Source of the DNA: Ciceribacter thiooxidans
GTDB lineage: Bacteria > Pseudomonadota > Alphaproteobacteria > Rhizobiales > Rhizobiaceae
Length of the DNA: 64,000 nt
Assembly (NCBI RefSeq): GCF_014126615.1
Contig: NZ_CP059896.1
Span: 3,296,501 to 3,360,500, forward strand
Direction: 5' to 3'
Of this stretch, positions 35,451 through 45,495 are shown piece by piece. Position 1 is the first letter of the stretch; the number at the start of each line of letters is the position of its first letter. Position numbers and translations under genes: made by a program. The notes under the pieces were generated by a model. That model made no database searches, was not told the DNA's origin, and was given only the letters and a program-made list of their open reading frames with translations.

Positions 35451-36761
35451 CTAGGCCATTCTTTTCAGGACTACCGGGCGGCTGGGCGGAGCCTCCTGCG
35501 CTATGGCGTAAGCTGCCTGCACCGTCTGGGCCGCGCGTTCTCCACTGTCATGATCTGCCGCGTGGACGGTCGCGATCATGTCTCCCTTCGACACCGGCGT
35601 ACCGATCGGCAGCAAGCCGCTGAGACCGACGCGGGGATCAATGGAGTCAGAGGGCTTCGTGCGGCCGCCACCAAGCGCGACGACGGCAAGCCCGAGCGCA
35701 CGGGTATCGCAGGCCGATACCCACCCTTCGCGAGCAGCAAGAACCGGTATCTCGATTGCGGCGGCGGGCAGATGGACATCAGATCGTTCGATGAAATCGG
35801 CAGGACCACCGAGCCCACGCACCATCCTGCCGAAGATCTCGGCCGCCTTTCCTGAATAAAGCGCACTGCGGCAACTCGTCTCCGCGGTCGCAGCATCGGG
35901 CGCAAGACCCGCGTTGACCAGCATCTCCGCGGTCAGCGCGAGCGTCACCGTCTCTAGTCTTGTACCTGCCTTCCGGCCGAGCAGAAAATCGACACAGTTG
36001 CGAACTTCGATCGCATTGCCGGCACAGTCAGCGAGCGGCTCGTTCATGTCTGTCAGCAAGGCCGATGTCTTGACGCCGGCACCATTTGCGACACGCACGA
36101 GAGAGCCGGCAAGTTCCTCGGCTTCGGCAAGGCTCGCCATGAAGGCACCGTTGCCGACCTTCACATCGAGCACCAGCGTCTGCAGTCCCGCCGCCAGCTT
36201 CTTCGACAGTATGGACGCCGTAATCAGCGGTACGGACTCCACGGTCGCGGTAACGTCGCGAATGGCGTAAAGCCGCCGGTCCGCCGGAGCGAGATCGCCG
36301 GTCTGGCCGATGATGGCGCAGCCGACCTCTTCCACTGTGCGGTGGAACGTCGCCGCATCCGGCATGACCTGGTAGCCCGGGATCGACTGCAGCTTGTCGA
36401 GCGTGCCGCCCGTATGGCCGAGGCCGCGTCCGGAAATCATTGGAACGGCGAGTCCGCAAGCGGCCGCGATCGGCGCAAGCATCAGCGACACGTTGTCGCC
36501 GACACCGCCGGTCGAATGCTTGTCGGCGATCGGTCTCCCCACCCCGGGCCACGCGAGAATTTCGCCCGAGTCGCGCATGGCGATCGTCAGGGCAACGATC
36601 TCTTCGGCCGTCATCCCGCGGAAAAAGACCGCCATGGCAAAAGCGGCGATCTGCCCCTCCGACAAGGTGTCATTGCTCAGAGCGGCGATGAATTCCGATA
36701 TCTCTCCGCTCGTCAGCACGGCGCCGTCGCGTTTGCGTCGAATAATTTCCTGAGGCAGCAT
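35451..36761 (-). CDS. deoA: Thymidine phosphorylase
   Basis: A 436-residue dimeric enzyme that phosphorolyses thymidine and deoxyuridine. Seen: IADKHSTGGVGDNVSL (phosphate loop), SGRGLGHTGGTLDKL, YAIRDVTATVESVPLI and VLDVKVGNGAFM. Last gene of the eight-gene nucleoside run; 3 bases after deoC. Converges with the aspartic protease gene. Confidence 0.96.
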   Translation of the reverse strand: MLPQEIIRRKRDGAVLTSGEISEFIAALSNDTLSEGQIAAFAMAVFFRGMTAEEIVALTIAMRDSGEILAWPGVGRPIADKHSTGGVGDNVSLMLAPIAAACGLAVPMISGRGLGHTGGTLDKLQSIPGYQVMPDAATFHRTVEEVGCAIIGQTGDLAPADRRLYAIRDVTATVESVPLITASILSKKLAAGLQTLVLDVKVGNGAFMASLAEAEELAGSLVRVANGAGVKTSALLTDMNEPLADCAGNAIEVRNCVDFLLGRKAGTRLETVTLALTAEMLVNAGLAPDAATAETSCRSALYSGKAAEIFGRMVRGLGGPADFIERSDVHLPAAAIEIPVLAAREGWVSACDTRALGLAVVALGGGRTKPSDSIDPRVGLSGLLPIGTPVSKGDMIATVHAADHDSGERAAQTVQAAYAIAQEAPPSRPVVLKRMA

Positions 36762-36764
36762 CCG

Positions 36765-37538
36765 TCAGTACCCCGTCCTTTCTTCAAGCGGCTTTCCTTC
36801 GCCGAGGATCGAGATAATGTCGTCCAGAAGCCCCGACGCCCCGAACCGGAAGGTGGACGGCATGACCCAGTCATCCCCCATGATGGTTCGTGCGTGACGC
36901 AAGTAAAGTGCCGCATCGGCAACGCTGGAAATCCCGCCGGCCGGCTTGAATCCGACCTTCCGGCGGCTGTCGCGGATGGCGAGCAACATAATGTCGGCAG
37001 CCTCGAGCGTGGCGTTCACGGCAATCTTGCCCGTCGACGTCTTGATGAAATCGGCGCCGGCGGCAATCGCAAGTTCCGACGCGCGGCGAATGACGCCCGC
37101 GTCCTTTAGCTCTCCCGTTTCCAGAATCACCTTGAGAAGCGCGCGCTCGTCACAAGCGGTACGGATGGCCTCGACCATTTCCGTCACCGCCGACTCGTTG
37201 CCGGCGATCAGCTTGCGATAGGGAATGACGAGGTCGATCTCGTTCGCGCCATCGGCTATGGCGCCCATTGTTTCGGCCACCACCTCGGCAACCGAAAGTT
37301 CGCCCGACGGGAAATTGACGACGGTTGCGATTCTGATCGGGCTGTCCGCACCCAAGATCGCTCGCGCTTGCCCGACGAAGCGCGGCCAGATGCAGATCGC
37401 CGCGGTATGACCGTATATCGTCTGCGCCCTTGTGCAAAGCTCAACGATCGCCTGCGGCGTGCAATCATCCTTGAGGTTCGTCAGGTCCAGCAGGGACAGC
37501 GCGACGGCTGCATTTGCTCTCAGTTCATGGATTTCCAA
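36765..37538 (-). CDS. deoC: Deoxyribose-phosphate aldolase
   Basis: A 257-residue class I aldolase splitting deoxyribose-5-phosphate into acetaldehyde and glyceraldehyde-3-phosphate. Seen: the Schiff-base lysine region ADFIKTSTGK (near residue 169), NEIDLVIPYRKL and GFKPAGGIS with the second lysine. Overlaps the punA stop, so the two are coupled. Confidence 0.96.
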   Translation of the reverse strand: MEIHELRANAAVALSLLDLTNLKDDCTPQAIVELCTRAQTIYGHTAAICIWPRFVGQARAILGADSPIRIATVVNFPSGELSVAEVVAETMGAIADGANEIDLVIPYRKLIAGNESAVTEMVEAIRTACDERALLKVILETGELKDAGVIRRASELAIAAGADFIKTSTGKIAVNATLEAADIMLLAIRDSRRKVGFKPAGGISSVADAALYLRHARTIMGDDWVMPSTFRFGASGLLDDIISILGEGKPLEERTGY

Positions 37539-38340
37539 GATCTGCTCCTTCGCCGCTGATCATCGCCTTGAGAACCGCTGCCAGTCGTCTGCCACCGATC
37601 GGCGCCATGTCCTTGGTCTCTTCGTGGCTGAGTTCGGCACCTGTCATACCGGCACCGTAGTTGGTGATCACCGAGGCTGCAGCGACACGCAAGCCGAAAA
37701 AGCGAGCGAGAATCACTTCGGGTACGGTGGACATGCCGACGGCGTCGGCGCCGAGTATCCGCGCCATCCGGATTTCCGCCGGCGTTTCGAAACTCGGGCC
37801 CGAGAACCACATGTAGACGCCACTCGCAAGCGGGACGTCGACCGCGGCCGCCGCTTTGCGCATCGCCGCGGCGAGATCCGCATCATAGGCGGACGTCATG
37901 CCGACGAAACGTTCGTCACTCTCTTCACCGATCAATGGGTTTCGGCCCGAGAAGTTGATGTGATCGGTGATCTGCATCACCGAGCCTGGTGGCAAGTCTT
38001 CGCGCAGCGATCCCGCGGCGTTGGTCAGGATAAGGGACTGAACGCCCAACCCCTTCAGCACCTGGATCGGCAGGCGCATCGCGCCAGGGTCGCCCTTCTC
38101 ATAGTAATGGACACGTCCGGCAAGCATGATTACGGGAACGCGATCCAACCACCCCGCCACCAGCTCGCCGGCATGACCCGAGACGCCGCTGACCGGAAAA
38201 CCCGGAAGATCACGGTATGAAATGCGAACCGGATCGGCCACCTCGTCCACCAGCGAGCCAAGCCCGGAACCGAGAACGATGCCGTATCGGGGCAGCAAAC
38301 CGTTCAGTCTCTCGACGAGGAGAGCAATGACGTCACTCAT
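37525..38340 (-). CDS. punA: Purine nucleoside phosphorylase (PunA type)
   Basis: A 271-residue trimeric-type PNP converting inosine/guanosine and deoxy forms to base and (deoxy)ribose-1-phosphate. Seen: GIVLGSGLGSLVDE, RVHYYEKGD, NAAGSLRED, YMWFSGPSFETPAEIRM and DAVGMSTVPEVILA, then ITNYGAGM. It supplies DeoB and DeoC. Overlaps cdd and deoC at both ends. Confidence 0.94.
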   Translation of the reverse strand: MSDVIALLVERLNGLLPRYGIVLGSGLGSLVDEVADPVRISYRDLPGFPVSGVSGHAGELVAGWLDRVPVIMLAGRVHYYEKGDPGAMRLPIQVLKGLGVQSLILTNAAGSLREDLPPGSVMQITDHINFSGRNPLIGEESDERFVGMTSAYDADLAAAMRKAAAAVDVPLASGVYMWFSGPSFETPAEIRMARILGADAVGMSTVPEVILARFFGLRVAAASVITNYGAGMTGAELSHEETKDMAPIGGRRLAAVLKAMISGEGADLGNP

Positions 38341-38729
38341 CCGAGGCTCTCCGTCTTGAAGGCGAAAGGCAGGAGCTCGTCCATGGTGAGGGTCTTCTGC
38401 ACACCGCCATCGTCACAGAGATAAATGCGCGTTTCGGGTCCGGCAAACTCGGCAATCTTCTGACGGCAGCCGCCGCAGGGAGGGCAGAGCGCCAATTTTT
38501 CCGCGATAACGGCCATCTCGACGATCTTCCTGCCCCCACCCATAATCATGCAACCGATCGCCGTCGGTTCGGCACACCAGCCCTGGGGAAAGGAAAGGTT
38601 CTCGATATTGGCGCCGGTATAGACCTTACCGTCATCCGCACGGATCGCCGCACCCACCGGAAACTTCGAATAGGGCGCGTGGGCGTATTTCATCGCGTGG
38701 CGTGCGGCTTCAAAAAGCTCCCTGGACAT
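38337..38729 (-). CDS. cdd: Cytidine deaminase
   Basis: A 130-residue tetrameric-type zinc deaminase. Seen: AAIRADDGKVYTGANIENLSF, the zinc motif CAEPTAIGCM and PCGGCRQKIAEF (three zinc cysteines). The usual Arg after CAE is Pro here, a small departure. Its stop overlaps the punA start by 4 bases; it begins 1 base after the end of the upstream permease gene. Confidence 0.93.
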   Translation of the reverse strand: MSRELFEAARHAMKYAHAPYSKFPVGAAIRADDGKVYTGANIENLSFPQGWCAEPTAIGCMIMGGGRKIVEMAVIAEKLALCPPCGGCRQKIAEFAGPETRIYLCDDGGVQKTLTMDELLPFAFKTESLG

Positions 38730-38730
38730 C

Positions 38731-39702
38731 TCAACGCTCCTTCACATAGGGCACGCCACCGGCCTTCGGCGGGTTCGCTGAGCCAATAAGACCGGCAAGC
38801 AGGACGCAAGTCAGGATATAGGGCAACGCCTGGAAAATCTGAACCGGCACCTCGCCGATGCCCGGGACCGATTTGCCCTGCATGAAATTGGCAAAGGCGT
38901 CGAGGAAACCGAAGAGCAGGCAGGCGAGCATGACCGGCACCGGCCGCCATTTGGCGAAGATCAGCGCGGCAAGGGCGATATAGCCCTTGCCGGCCGACAT
39001 GTTGTTGATGAAGGCGGCCGACTGGGCAATCGCCAGATAGGTTCCCGAGAAGCCGCAGAGGAAGCCGGCAACGAGCACGGCACGGTAGCGCAGCCACGTC
39101 ACCGAAATGCCGGCCGTGTCGACTGCACCGGGATTCTCGCCGACGGCTCGCAGACGCAGGCCGAAGCGCGTGCGATAGAGCACCCACCAAGAGAGCGGAA
39201 CCGCAAGGAAGGCGAGATAGGTGAGCAGGTTGTTACCCGAAATCACATGCATATAGATCGGCCCAATCACGGGCACGTCGTGCAGCAACTCGGCTCCCGG
39301 TAAGTGGATAGGGCCGAAACGGGCATCGGCGGGCAGACCAGGCGTGCGACCGCCCTGCCGGAACCAGGCCTGCCCGAGGACAGCGGTCAGGCCTGCCGCC
39401 GCAAAATTGATCGCAACACCGGAGACGATCTGATTGCCTCGATTGGTGATCGAGGCAAAACCATGCACGAGCGAAAATGCCATGGAAACCCCGATGCCCG
39501 AAGCCAGCCCCGCCCACGGCGAACCGGTCAAGTATGCGGCAGTGGCGGAGGCGAAGGCGGCAGCGAGCATCTTGCCCTCGAGCCCGATGTCAAACACGCC
39601 TGCGCGTTCGGAAAAAAGTCCCGCAAGAGCGGTGAAGATCAACGGAATCGACAGGCGAACCGTAGAACCGAGGATGCTGACGAGAATATCGAAGTAATCC
39701 AT
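38731..39702 (-). CDS. Nucleoside ABC transporter permease (second)
   Basis: A 323-residue inner-membrane permease of the branched-chain/BMP-associated family (YufQ/NupQ type). Seen: eight to ten hydrophobic segments, FTALAGLFSERAGVFDIGLEGKM near residues 20-42 and TRFGLRLRAVGENPGAVDTAG, the conserved EAA-like loop. ATG 39702 is supported by GAGGG about 8 bases upstream. Pairs with the next permease in the BMP transporter. Confidence 0.92.
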   Translation of the reverse strand: MDYFDILVSILGSTVRLSIPLIFTALAGLFSERAGVFDIGLEGKMLAAAFASATAAYLTGSPWAGLASGIGVSMAFSLVHGFASITNRGNQIVSGVAINFAAAGLTAVLGQAWFRQGGRTPGLPADARFGPIHLPGAELLHDVPVIGPIYMHVISGNNLLTYLAFLAVPLSWWVLYRTRFGLRLRAVGENPGAVDTAGISVTWLRYRAVLVAGFLCGFSGTYLAIAQSAAFINNMSAGKGYIALAALIFAKWRPVPVMLACLLFGFLDAFANFMQGKSVPGIGEVPVQIFQALPYILTCVLLAGLIGSANPPKAGGVPYVKER

Positions 39703-39713
39703 GGCAGCAGCCC

Positions 39714-40817
39714 TCAACCTCTCGCCAGTTGCTGATAGATGCGGACGATCGCCGGCCGGAACATGTATTCGAGCGCGCCGGCAAACAATATGACCAACCC
39801 CTGAATGACGACGATCATATCGCGAGTGATGTTTGGCATGTCGAAGGAGAGTTCGGCACCTCCCTGGTAGAGAACGCCGAACAGGATGGCAGCAAGCACG
39901 ATACCGACCGGATGATTGCGCCCCATCAGCGAAACGGCGATTCCGACGAAGCCCGCACCACCGACGAACTCCACCTGCAGGCGGGCCGAGGCCCCCATCA
40001 CCGGATTGAGTGCCATCATACCGGCAAGCCCACCAGAGATCAGCATCGTGATGATAACGATCTTCACATAGGGAATGCCGGCGTAGGCGGCAGCCGACCG
40101 GCTGATTCCCAAGGTGCGCATCTCGTAACCAAACTTGGTGCGCCAGATCAGCACCCAGACCAGCGCCCCCATCACCAGCGCGATCAGGAACGATACGTTG
40201 AAGGGCGCCGGACCAAGCTTCAACCCGAACAACGCCATCAGCCAGTCAAGCTTCGGCAACTGTCCGCCCGGAAGAAAGGTTCTCGTTTCCGGTGCCATCT
40301 TGCCCGGTACGATCAGGACGTTGACCAGCAGATAGACCATCAGAGCTGCGCCGATGAAGTTGAACATGATCGTGGTGATGACGATATGGCTGCCGCGCTT
40401 GGCCTGCAGCCAGGCGGGGATGAACGCCCACGCGGCCCCGAAGAGGGCAGCAGCGACCACCGCAAACGGCATCGTCACGTACCAGGGCACATAACGGTCG
40501 AGCGCAAGGGCCGCGAGAGCGGCGCCAAGACCACCGACATAGGCCTGCCCTTCCGAACCGATGTTGAAGAGGCCGGCATGGTAGGCGACCGCGACCGAAA
40601 GGCCCGTGAAAATGAAGTTGGTGGCGTAGAACAACGTGAAGCCGATGCCCTCGCCACGTCCAAGTGCGCCCTGCAGCATGAGAACAAGGGCATCGTAGGG
40701 ATTTTCCCCGATGATCCAGACGACGAATCCGGAGACGAGAAAGGCGAGAATGAGGTTGATCAGCGGCAGCAGCGCGTAATTGATCCAGTTCGGAAGCGGT
40801 ACGGAAGCAGTGCTCAT
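39714..40817 (-). CDS. Nucleoside ABC transporter permease (first)
   Basis: A 367-residue inner-membrane permease (YufP/NupP type). Seen: helices near the N-terminus, FTGLSVAVAYHAGLFNIGSEGQ, a long periplasmic segment with PETRTFLPGG, and RTKFGYEMRTLGISRSAAAYAGI. ATG 40817 follows GAGGTCGAA; 7 bases separate it from the ATPase stop. Together with the second permease it forms the membrane channel. Confidence 0.92.
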   Translation of the reverse strand: MSTASVPLPNWINYALLPLINLILAFLVSGFVVWIIGENPYDALVLMLQGALGRGEGIGFTLFYATNFIFTGLSVAVAYHAGLFNIGSEGQAYVGGLGAALAALALDRYVPWYVTMPFAVVAAALFGAAWAFIPAWLQAKRGSHIVITTIMFNFIGAALMVYLLVNVLIVPGKMAPETRTFLPGGQLPKLDWLMALFGLKLGPAPFNVSFLIALVMGALVWVLIWRTKFGYEMRTLGISRSAAAYAGIPYVKIVIITMLISGGLAGMMALNPVMGASARLQVEFVGGAGFVGIAVSLMGRNHPVGIVLAAILFGVLYQGGAELSFDMPNITRDMIVVIQGLVILFAGALEYMFRPAIVRIYQQLARG

Positions 40818-40824
40818 TTCGACC

Positions 40825-42345
40825 TCAAGCGGCAATACCGGCCATCATCAGGCCGAGCGTCTGTTCGCCGGTATCCGGCGTCTTCTCGCCGACGATCTTG
40901 CCGGCAAACATCACCAGGATACGGTCGGAAAGCGAACGGATCTCATCAAGTTCGACCGAGACCAGAAGCACCGCCTTGCCGGCGTCGCGCGTCTCGACGA
41001 TGCGGCGATGAATGAATTCAATGGCGCCGATGTCGACACCGCGCGTCGGCTGCCCGACAATCAGCAGCTTGGGATCGCGCTCTATCTCGCGGGCGACGAC
41101 GATCTTCTGCTGGTTGCCGCCGGAGAAGTTGGCCGTCTTTAGCCGTGGGTTCGGTGGCCGGATATCGTATTTCTCGATCTCGTCGAGCGCCGCCTTGCGT
41201 ACGGCGTCGGGATCGAGGAATAGGCCTTTGCCATAGCGCTGGTCGCGATGATAGCCGAGAATCGCGTTCAGGCTTTCCTCAAACGGAAGCACGAGTCCCA
41301 TGTGGTGACGATCTTCAGGTATGTGGGCGAGGCCGAGGCCGCGCAGTCTTGCCGGATCGAAGCCGGTGACGGACTCCCCCTGGATCAGGATTTCTCCAGA
41401 GGCCGGCTTGCGAATGCCGGTTATCGCTTCCAGAAGTTCGCTCTGTCCATTGCCCGCGACCCCCGCGATGCCGAGGATCTCGCCGGAACGCACATCGAAC
41501 GAGACATCATCGACCATGGTGACACCGCGGCTGTCCTTGACGGTCAGGTTCCGGACCGAGAGGAAGACCTCGCCAGGCTTGGCGGCTCCCTTTTCGACAT
41601 GAAGGAGCACGCGACGACCGACCATCAGTTCAGCAAGCTCCTCGACCGTCGTCTCCGAGGTCTTGCGGGTCGCAACCATTTCTCCGCGTCGCATGACGGA
41701 GACCGTATCGGTGATCGCCATGATCTCGCGCAGTTTGTGCGTGATGAGCACGACTGTCTTGCCCTGATCGCGCAGGACACCCAGAATTTTGAAAAGGTGG
41801 TCGGCTTCGGAAGGCGTCAGCACGCCCGTCGGCTCGTCGAGGATCAGAATCTCGGCGCCGCGGTACATCGCCTTCAGGATCTCCACACGCTGCTGGAGGC
41901 CGACCGGCAGTTCCTCAATGACGGCATCGGGATCGACCTCGAGCTCGTAATCGTCCTCAAGCTTCTTCAGGGCGCTGCGCGCCGCTTCCGTTCCCTTTCC
42001 GAGAAGCGCACCACCTTCCGCACCCAGCATGACGTTCTCGAGAACCGTGAAATTTTCCACCAGCATGAAGTGCTGATGCACCATGCCGATACCAGCGGCG
42101 ATCGCGGACTGGCTGTCGCGGATGGCCACCGGCCGTCCATCAACATGGATCGCGCCGCTGTCGGCCTGGTAGAAGCCGTAAAGAATCGACATCAACGTCG
42201 ATTTACCTGCACCATTCTCTCCGATGATGCCGTGGATCGAACCCTTGGCAACCGTCAGGTTGATGTTCTTGTTCGCGTGCACCGCGCCGAACTTCTTGTC
42301 GATCCCGATCAGTTCAATCGCAGGTGCCTGACTCGTTGCATTCAT
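40825..42345 (-). CDS. Nucleoside ABC transporter ATPase (two ABC domains, YufO type)
   Basis: A 506-residue cytoplasmic protein with tandem ATPase domains. Domain 1 has [21 protein letters not shown] and [14 protein letters not shown]. Domain 2 has a degenerate Walker [10 protein letters not shown] and the signature [14 protein letters not shown] with [10 protein letters not shown], usual for this family. It powers BMP-dependent uptake of nucleosides. ATG 42345 follows GGGGACC. Confidence 0.94.
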   Translation of the reverse strand: MNATSQAPAIELIGIDKKFGAVHANKNINLTVAKGSIHGIIGENGAGKSTLMSILYGFYQADSGAIHVDGRPVAIRDSQSAIAAGIGMVHQHFMLVENFTVLENVMLGAEGGALLGKGTEAARSALKKLEDDYELEVDPDAVIEELPVGLQQRVEILKAMYRGAEILILDEPTGVLTPSEADHLFKILGVLRDQGKTVVLITHKLREIMAITDTVSVMRRGEMVATRKTSETTVEELAELMVGRRVLLHVEKGAAKPGEVFLSVRNLTVKDSRGVTMVDDVSFDVRSGEILGIAGVAGNGQSELLEAITGIRKPASGEILIQGESVTGFDPARLRGLGLAHIPEDRHHMGLVLPFEESLNAILGYHRDQRYGKGLFLDPDAVRKAALDEIEKYDIRPPNPRLKTANFSGGNQQKIVVAREIERDPKLLIVGQPTRGVDIGAIEFIHRRIVETRDAGKAVLLVSVELDEIRSLSDRILVMFAGKIVGEKTPDTGEQTLGLMMAGIAA

Positions 42346-42413
42346 TCCGGGTCCCCTGGACATAGTAAGGGCGCAGCACGGCCGAAAAGACCGCCCTGCG
42401 CCCGCAGCTCAGA

Positions 42414-43406
42414 TCACTTCGGGCAGGAATTGTCCGACATGTAATCGTGAACCTTGACGGTTCCGGCAATGATGTCGGCCTTCGCCTTTTCGACGGCAGC
42501 CTTCATGTCGTCGGTAACAAGCTTCGCGTTGTGCTCGTCAAGTGCATAGGCGACCCCGTCTTCCTTCACGCCGAGCGCCTGGACACCGGCCGAGAACTTG
42601 TCACCCTTGGCGTCGGAATAGGCGTTGTAGACGGCGAGATCGACGCGCTTAACCATCGAGGTGAGGACCGAACCCGGATGCAAATAGTTCTGGTTGGAAT
42701 CGACGCCGATCGACAGCTTGCCATTGTCCGCCGCCGTCTGCAGCACGCCGAGACCCGTCGCACCGGCCGCCGCGTAGATCACGTCCGCACCCTGGTCGAT
42801 CTGGTTCTTGGTGAGCTCACCGCCACGCACCGGATCGTTCCACGCAGCACCGGTCGTGCCGGTCATGTTCTGCAGCACCTGAATGGACGGGTTGGCAGCG
42901 CGGGCACCCTGTTCATAGCCGCACTCGAACTTGCGGATCAGCGGGATATCCATGCCGCCGACGAAGCCCACCTTGCCGGTCTTGGAGGCCATGCCGGCCA
43001 GAATACCGACGAGATAAGATCCCTCCTCCTCCTTGTAGACGACCGAGCGAACGTTCGGCAGGTCTACAACGGAGTCAACGATCACGAACTTGGTGTCGGG
43101 AAATTCGGTGGCTACCTTTTCGATCGCCGAGGTCCAGGCGAAGGAAACGGCAACGACGGGGTTGTAGCCCTTGGAGGCGAAGTTGCGGATCGCCTGTTCG
43201 CCCTGGGTATCACCGGTCGGCTCGAAATCGCGGTAGTCAATGCCGGTCTCGGCCTTGAACTTTTCCGCGCCGGCGTACGCGGCCTCGTTGAAGGACTTGT
43301 CGAACTTGCCACCCGTGCCGTAGACCAGCGCCGGCTTGACGTCTGCTGCGAGCGCTGTTGCCGACATGGCCGCCAAGGCAATCAGGCTCAAAAGGGTTTT
43401 CTTCAT
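42414..43406 (-). CDS. BMP-family nucleoside-binding protein
   Basis: A 330-residue periplasmic protein: signal peptide LLSLIALAAMSATALA, no lipobox, then the Bmp fold with PALVYGTGGKFDKSFNEAAYAGAEKF, VVGFVGGMDIPLIRKFECGYEQGAR-like core and DVIYAAAGATGLGVLQTA. It captures nucleosides for the following ABC genes. First gene of the eight-gene run, with a 237-base region upstream. Confidence 0.93.
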   Translation of the reverse strand: MKKTLLSLIALAAMSATALAADVKPALVYGTGGKFDKSFNEAAYAGAEKFKAETGIDYRDFEPTGDTQGEQAIRNFASKGYNPVVAVSFAWTSAIEKVATEFPDTKFVIVDSVVDLPNVRSVVYKEEEGSYLVGILAGMASKTGKVGFVGGMDIPLIRKFECGYEQGARAANPSIQVLQNMTGTTGAAWNDPVRGGELTKNQIDQGADVIYAAAGATGLGVLQTAADNGKLSIGVDSNQNYLHPGSVLTSMVKRVDLAVYNAYSDAKGDKFSAGVQALGVKEDGVAYALDEHNAKLVTDDMKAAVEKAKADIIAGTVKVHDYMSDNSCPK

Positions 43407-43643
43407 TGTTCAGCCCTATTCTTTCTTTCTATTTAACGTATTAGGTCCTCCCGCAAGCGCTTCGACACGCGTGACTGCGGAACCACCGACCCCGCCCAAG
43501 GGTCCCGGCTGGGCAGCATCCTTGCATGGCTTTTGGAAAAATTCATCCGGTTTTTTTCAGTTGGTAAAGATTCGCCGAGATCCCGCCCGGAGTGTTTTAT
43601 CGATGCCGAAAATTAAACCAGATCAAAGCGGTGGCACCCGCCT

Positions 43644-44294
43644 TCATACAGCGGGGCACGTCACGCCGGTTCCCTTCAGGCCGCAGTAGCCGCCGGGGTT
43701 CTTGGCAAGATACTGCTGATGGTAGTCTTCAGCGTAGTAAAACTCGGGAGCGAGAACAACCTCCGTAGTAACGGTGTTCTTGCGCCCGGCTGCGATCAGC
43801 GCCTGCTGAAACCCGTCACGCATGCCCTGCGCGCGTTCGAAGTCCTCGACACCTTCGACAAAGATCACCGAACGATACGTGGTTCCGACGTCATTCCCCT
43901 GGCGCATACCCTGGGTCGGGTCATGATTTTCGAAGAAGATCTTCAGCAGGTCTTCGAATGGAACCGCGTCGGGATCGTAGACGACCTTGACCACTTCGGC
44001 ATGGCCGGTCAGACCGGTTACCGTCTCCTGATAGGTCGGGTTCGGCGTGAAGCCGCCCTGGTAGCCCGCGGCCGTTACCCACACGCCCGCCGTCTGCCAG
44101 AAGAGGCGTTCCGCACCCCAGAAACAGCCCATACCGAAAGAGACGGTCTTCATTCCCCCCGGATAGGGACCTTTCAGTGGTCGGCCATTGACGAAATGGG
44201 TAGTCGCCGTCGGAATGGGCGACGGCCGACCGGGCAGAGCCGTCTCCGGCGTCGGCATCGTCATCTTCTTGTTGAACATGTCGATCAGGAACAT
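43644..44294 (-). CDS. msrA: Peptide-methionine (S)-S-oxide reductase MsrA
   Basis: A 216-residue repair enzyme that reduces methionine-S-sulfoxide in proteins. Seen: catalytic [13 protein letters not shown] (Cys near residue 56), [51 protein letters not shown] and C-terminal resolving cysteines in [17 protein letters not shown] 44294 follows GGAGAG. Cytosolic. Confidence 0.96.
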   Translation of the reverse strand: MFLIDMFNKKMTMPTPETALPGRPSPIPTATTHFVNGRPLKGPYPGGMKTVSFGMGCFWGAERLFWQTAGVWVTAAGYQGGFTPNPTYQETVTGLTGHAEVVKVVYDPDAVPFEDLLKIFFENHDPTQGMRQGNDVGTTYRSVIFVEGVEDFERAQGMRDGFQQALIAAGRKNTVTTEVVLAPEFYYAEDYHQQYLAKNPGGYCGLKGTGVTCPAV

Positions 44295-44331
44295 GTGACT
44301 CTCCATCCTGCGCCGAAAACGGCGCTCTTGG

Positions 44332-44652
44332 TCAGGCGGCGAAACGCCCTGCAGCCGGCCGCCTCTTGTATCCGATCATCCACAGCACCAGAGAAAGGGC
44401 GAGGAAGACCGAAAACGCCGGAAGCGGCAACAGCCATCGGATCGCAAAGCCCCAAGCCTTGGGTCCCCAGTCGCGCTGTACCGTGTCGCTAACGACATTC
44501 AGCGTGTCGGGGCTCAGCTCGAGCCACGCGATACCGAGCGGGGTAACAACAACCTCGGACGCCGAGACGGAGGCGATCGAGTCCAGGACGCCTGCCACCA
44601 CGGCGATGCAGAGCGCGACCAGACTCAGCAAGCGGAATACAAAACGTATCAA
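44332..44652 (-). CDS. Small two-helix membrane protein
   Basis: A 106-residue protein with helices at about residues 3-20 and 76-96, and the segment [20 protein letters not shown] between them. Function not recognised. The likely start is TTG 44652, with GGAGAAG 5 bases upstream; a GTG at 44685 is possible. It is followed by msrA. Confidence 0.72.
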   Translation of the reverse strand: MIRFVFRLLSLVALCIAVVAGVLDSIASVSASEVVVTPLGIAWLELSPDTLNVVSDTVQRDWGPKAWGFAIRWLLPLPAFSVFLALSLVLWMIGYKRRPAAGRFAA

Positions 44653-44834
44653 TCTCTTCTCCGCCGGTCCGGGCGCCCGTACCACGACGCTTCAAGGCTC
44701 ATGGCAATGATTACATAGGGTTTCGGAAGGGCAAGTCAAAATTCTGTCAGATTCCGGTTGATCCCGGACGAATCCTCGGTATATATCGCGCCCGACCGGC
44801 CGCATTGCCTTTCTCGGCATACTGGCTGTCAGAC

Positions 44835-44924
44835 GGACAGGTGGCCGAGTGGTTTAAGGCGCACGCCTGGAACGCGTGTGTACGTGAAAGCGTACCGAGG
44901 GTTCGAATCCCTCCCTGTCCGCCA
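44835..44924 (+). tRNA. tRNA-Ser (GGA)
   Basis: A 90-base class II tRNA: acceptor GGACAGG/CCTGTCC, anticodon loop CTGGAAC (GGA) on stem CACGC/GCGTG, a long variable arm, T-loop GGTTCGAATCC, discriminator G and encoded CCA. Confidence 0.96.
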
Positions 44925-44948
44925 TCCCCTTTTCACTCCCTAGACGCT

Positions 44949-45422
44949 TCAGGCAGACGGCAAGGCGGCCTCTTGTGCCGGTCCGGCGACCAGCGCGGCA
45001 AAGCGCGAAAAGAACTCCCCCGCCAGCTTTTTGGCCGTCGAGTCGATGAGCCGGCTGCCGAGCTGGGCGATCTTGCCGCCGACTTCCGCTTTGACGTTAT
45101 AGGTGAGTACGGTCACCGCGTCACCGTCGGCTTCAAGCGCAACCTCTGCGCCTCCTTTGGCAAAACCGGCCATCCCGCCCTTGCCCTCGCCGCTGATCGT
45201 ATAGGAGCGTGGCGGGTCGAGGTTCGAAAGTGCGACAGCTCCCTCGAACTTCGCCTTGATCGGGCCGATCTTCAGCACGACCTTCGCGGTCATGTCGGTA
45301 TCGCTCGTCTTGTCGAGGCTCTCGCAGCCCGGGATGGCTTGTCGCAAGATCTCCGGGTCGTTCAAAGCTTGCCAGACGGCGCCGATCGGCGCCTCTATGC
45401 GTTCCGTTCCGCTCATGTCCAT
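44949..45422 (-). CDS. CoxG-like SRPBCC protein
   Basis: A 157-residue single-domain protein of the CO dehydrogenase subunit G group. Seen: GTERIEAPIGAVWQALNDPEILRQAIPGCESL, the hydrophobic-cavity SRPBCC start, and the C-terminal GGKIAQLGSRLIDSTAKKLAGEFFSRF. CoxG proteins recruit or anchor CODH-type molybdenum hydroxylases; no such enzyme is in this window, so the partner is unknown. ATG 45422 follows GGAGG. Confidence 0.9.
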   Translation of the reverse strand: MDMSGTERIEAPIGAVWQALNDPEILRQAIPGCESLDKTSDTDMTAKVVLKIGPIKAKFEGAVALSNLDPPRSYTISGEGKGGMAGFAKGGAEVALEADGDAVTVLTYNVKAEVGGKIAQLGSRLIDSTAKKLAGEFFSRFAALVAGPAQEAALPSA

Positions 45423-45495
45423 GGTTGATCCTCCCGTTCCGCAAGCTCCTCGCCGGCAGCTTACAGGCGCCCCGATCTGCTTGGCAAGGCTGCGA

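Noticed and set aside
39729..41015. 428-codon open frame opposite the permease genes
   Set aside because: Antisense shadow rich in Asp, Gln, Arg and His.
43407..43643. Riboswitch upstream of the nucleoside-binding protein gene
   Set aside because: No purine-riboswitch core or other recognisable aptamer structure found by eye; AT-rich promoter region only.
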